A stretch of 64,000 bases of DNA, from the NCBI RefSeq assembly GCF_021538675.1, contig NZ_JAJUKH010000009.1:62001-126000 (forward strand), in the 5' to 3' direction. The notes beneath the pieces were generated by a model that was not told the origin of the DNA, ran no database searches, and worked only from the letters and a program-made list of their open reading frames with translations. Position numbers and translations under genes: made by a program. This DNA comes from Paenarthrobacter sp. AR 02. Its GTDB lineage: Bacteria; Actinomycetota; Actinomycetes; Actinomycetales; Micrococcaceae. Positions 62,796 to 64,000 of the stretch are shown here, piece by piece (position 1 is the first letter of the stretch; every line of letters starts with the position of its first letter).

Positions 62796-64000
62796 GCCAC
62801 CGGCTCCTTCTGTGGGGTGACAAGCATGGTCATGGGGGTCTTTCCTTCAAGCATGGATCCCAGGAGTGTCTGCGTGTACTGCTCTTTCGGGTTGCGGAGA
62901 ATGTCCCGGACTGTGCCTTCTTCCACCAACCTCCCGTTCTGCATCACGGCCACGCGGTCGCAGAGGTCGGCGACTACACCGAAGTTGTGGGTCACCAGGA
63001 TGACGCCGATGTTGAGCCGCTGCTGCAGCTCGCGAAGGAGGTCCAACACATCCGCCTGGACAGTGACGTCCAGCGCGGTGGTCGGTTCGTCCGCTATCAC
63101 CAGGTCCGGTTCGCAGCTGATGGCGCCGGCGATGAGCACACGCTGTGCCATACCGCCGGAGACCTCGTGCGGGTAGGCATCGAAGGTGCGTTCCGGGTTG
63201 GCGATTCCGACGTCGGTGAGCAGCTTGAGTGCCCGGGTCCGGGCCTCGGCTTTGGTGATCCCAAGGACGCGCACCATCGGGGTGACCAGTTGATAGCCGA
63301 TGGTGAAAGCGGGATCCAGGTTGCTCATGGGTTCCTGCGGAATATAGGAGATCCGCTTACCGCGCAGCTTGGACAGCCGCTCCTGGTTGACGCGGTCATC
63401 GCCGGGAGCCACCGTGTAGTTGCCGTCGAACTGGATGGAGCCACCCACAATCCGGGCGTTGTCCGGCAGCAGGCCAAGGATGGAGAACGCGGTTTGGGAC
63501 TTGCCCGAGCCCGACTCGCCAACGATGCCCAGGATCTCGCCACGGTCCACGTGGAACGAGACATCGTCCACAACCTTCTTGACCGAACCGTCCGCCTGCG
63601 GATAGCCGACGCCGAGGTTGGTCACCTTGATCAGGTGGTGCTCGGTTCCAAGCTCGACGGCGGCCACGGACTTCCGTGACTGGCGTGCCTTGGCGGGTTC
63701 CGCCGTCGTGCCTTCAGCTGTAGCAACCGACCGCTTCTTGCGGTGCTTGATCTTTTCGCCGTCTTCCAGTGCGTCACGGATGGCGTTGCCTAAGAGGACG
63801 AGTCCACCGATGGTGAGTGCCATGGCCAGGGCCGGCCAAAGCAGCAAGGTGGGAGTGAGGTAGACGTTCTTGAAGCCTTCGGAGAGCATGACGCCCCACG
63901 TGGCCTTGGTGGGATCGCCCAGGCCAAGGAACTCAAGGCCGGACTGGATGGCGATGGCCACACCGGCGATCGCCGCGGTCTGGATGATGATGGGGGCGCG
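62792..64000 (-). CDS. DppC-DppD-like permease/ATPase fusion, partial
   Basis: The frame is open through the window edge, so the N-terminal part is missing (403 residues visible). The first 75 visible residues are the C-terminal permease helices (SGLEFLGLGDPTKATWGVMLSEG, GNAIRDALED), the end of a DppC-type subunit. A Lys/Ala-rich linker (about 76-105) joins a full DppD-type ATPase: Walker A GESGSGKS, QEPMSNLDP, SGGMAQRVLIAGAI, ADEPTTALD. Such fusions are an established actinobacterial form. Downstream ATPase overlaps by 4 bp. Confidence 0.93.
   Translation of the reverse strand, partial: RAPIIIQTAAIAGVAIAIQSGLEFLGLGDPTKATWGVMLSEGFKNVYLTPTLLLWPALAMALTIGGLVLLGNAIRDALEDGEKIKHRKKRSVATAEGTTAEPAKARQSRKSVAAVELGTEHHLIKVTNLGVGYPQADGSVKKVVDDVSFHVDRGEILGIVGESGSGKSQTAFSILGLLPDNARIVGGSIQFDGNYTVAPGDDRVNQERLSKLRGKRISYIPQEPMSNLDPAFTIGYQLVTPMVRVLGITKAEARTRALKLLTDVGIANPERTFDAYPHEVSGGMAQRVLIAGAISCEPDLVIADEPTTALDVTVQADVLDLLRELQQRLNIGVILVTHNFGVVADLCDRVAVMQNGRLVEEGTVRDILRNPKEQYTQTLLGSMLEGKTPMTMLVTPQKEPVA

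Noticed and set aside
1..64000. tRNA, rRNA, IS elements or prophage genes
   Set aside because: No tRNA-like cloverleaf with TTCNANNC loop, transposase motif or phage protein was noticed; absence was judged by eye, so small elements could be missed.

Overview
The window is high-GC DNA with strong Shine-Dalgarno sites, many GTG and some TTG starts, and overlapping stop/start codons. It carries actinobacterial families (DUF3151, DUF6480, LAXTG-type anchor, PA14-containing GH3). It looks like the chromosome of an Arthrobacter or Paenarthrobacter-type soil actinobacterium (Micrococcaceae); the genus is inferred from protein style, not from a marker gene. I see no rRNA, tRNA, IS element, phage gene or CRISPR array.

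Layout. (1) 1-4.6 kb: an aromatic-catabolism operon (cyclase-family hydrolase, fumarylacetoacetate-hydrolase-fold enzyme, extradiol-type dioxygenase) opposite a LysR regulator, then an NADPH:quinone-type reductase. (2) 4.6-12.9 kb: a probable C-/O-glycoside module: SMP-30 lactonase, 14-TM MFS exporter/importer, GH3 glycosidase, a C-glycoside deglycosidase beta-like subunit, its TIM-barrel alpha-like partner, and a divergent pyranose-oxidase-like GMC oxidoreductase. (3) 12.9-22.9 kb: plant-glycan use: GH35-like/DUF5597, GH43, a binding-protein-dependent sugar ABC importer, and a divergent GH106-like rhamnosidase. (4) 22.9-31.7 kb: an MFS pump, then a flavin reductase fused to an IclR-like effector domain, LysR, LLM-type monooxygenase, GH3 with PA14 and TetR; the last three overlap by 4 bp each. 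(5) 32-44.9 kb: housekeeping genes (purA, fba, pyrE, TrmH-type methylase, DUF3151, HAD phosphatase, PTP) interrupted by a five-gene SipW/TasA-like secretion cassette with a LADTG-anchored protein.

(6) 44.9-50.5 kb: a ChvE-MmsA-GguB type multiple-monosaccharide ABC importer with its LacI regulator and two identical operators 91 bp apart. (7) 50.5-59.7 kb: a hexuronate regulon: uxaC, fructuronate reductase, a GPH-family glycuronide symporter, mannonate dehydratase, and a single-chain gluconokinase-GH3 fusion, all preceded by the same palindrome GGCAACCGGTTGCC and next to a second LacI gene. (8) 59.8-64 kb: Gfo/Idh dehydrogenase, a sugar-phosphate-isomerase-like TIM barrel and a peptide/oligosaccharide-type ABC transporter whose permease and ATPase are one chain; the last gene runs out of the window.

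Taken together this is a catabolic island for plant glycosides: exo-glycosidases, oxidative deglycosylation, uronate isomerisation and aromatic aglycone oxidation, each with its own importer and repressor. The most unusual items are the gluconokinase-GH3 fusion, the C-glycoside module, the SipW cassette with sortase-type anchor, the flavin reductase-IclR fusion and a triple 73-bp hairpin repeat.
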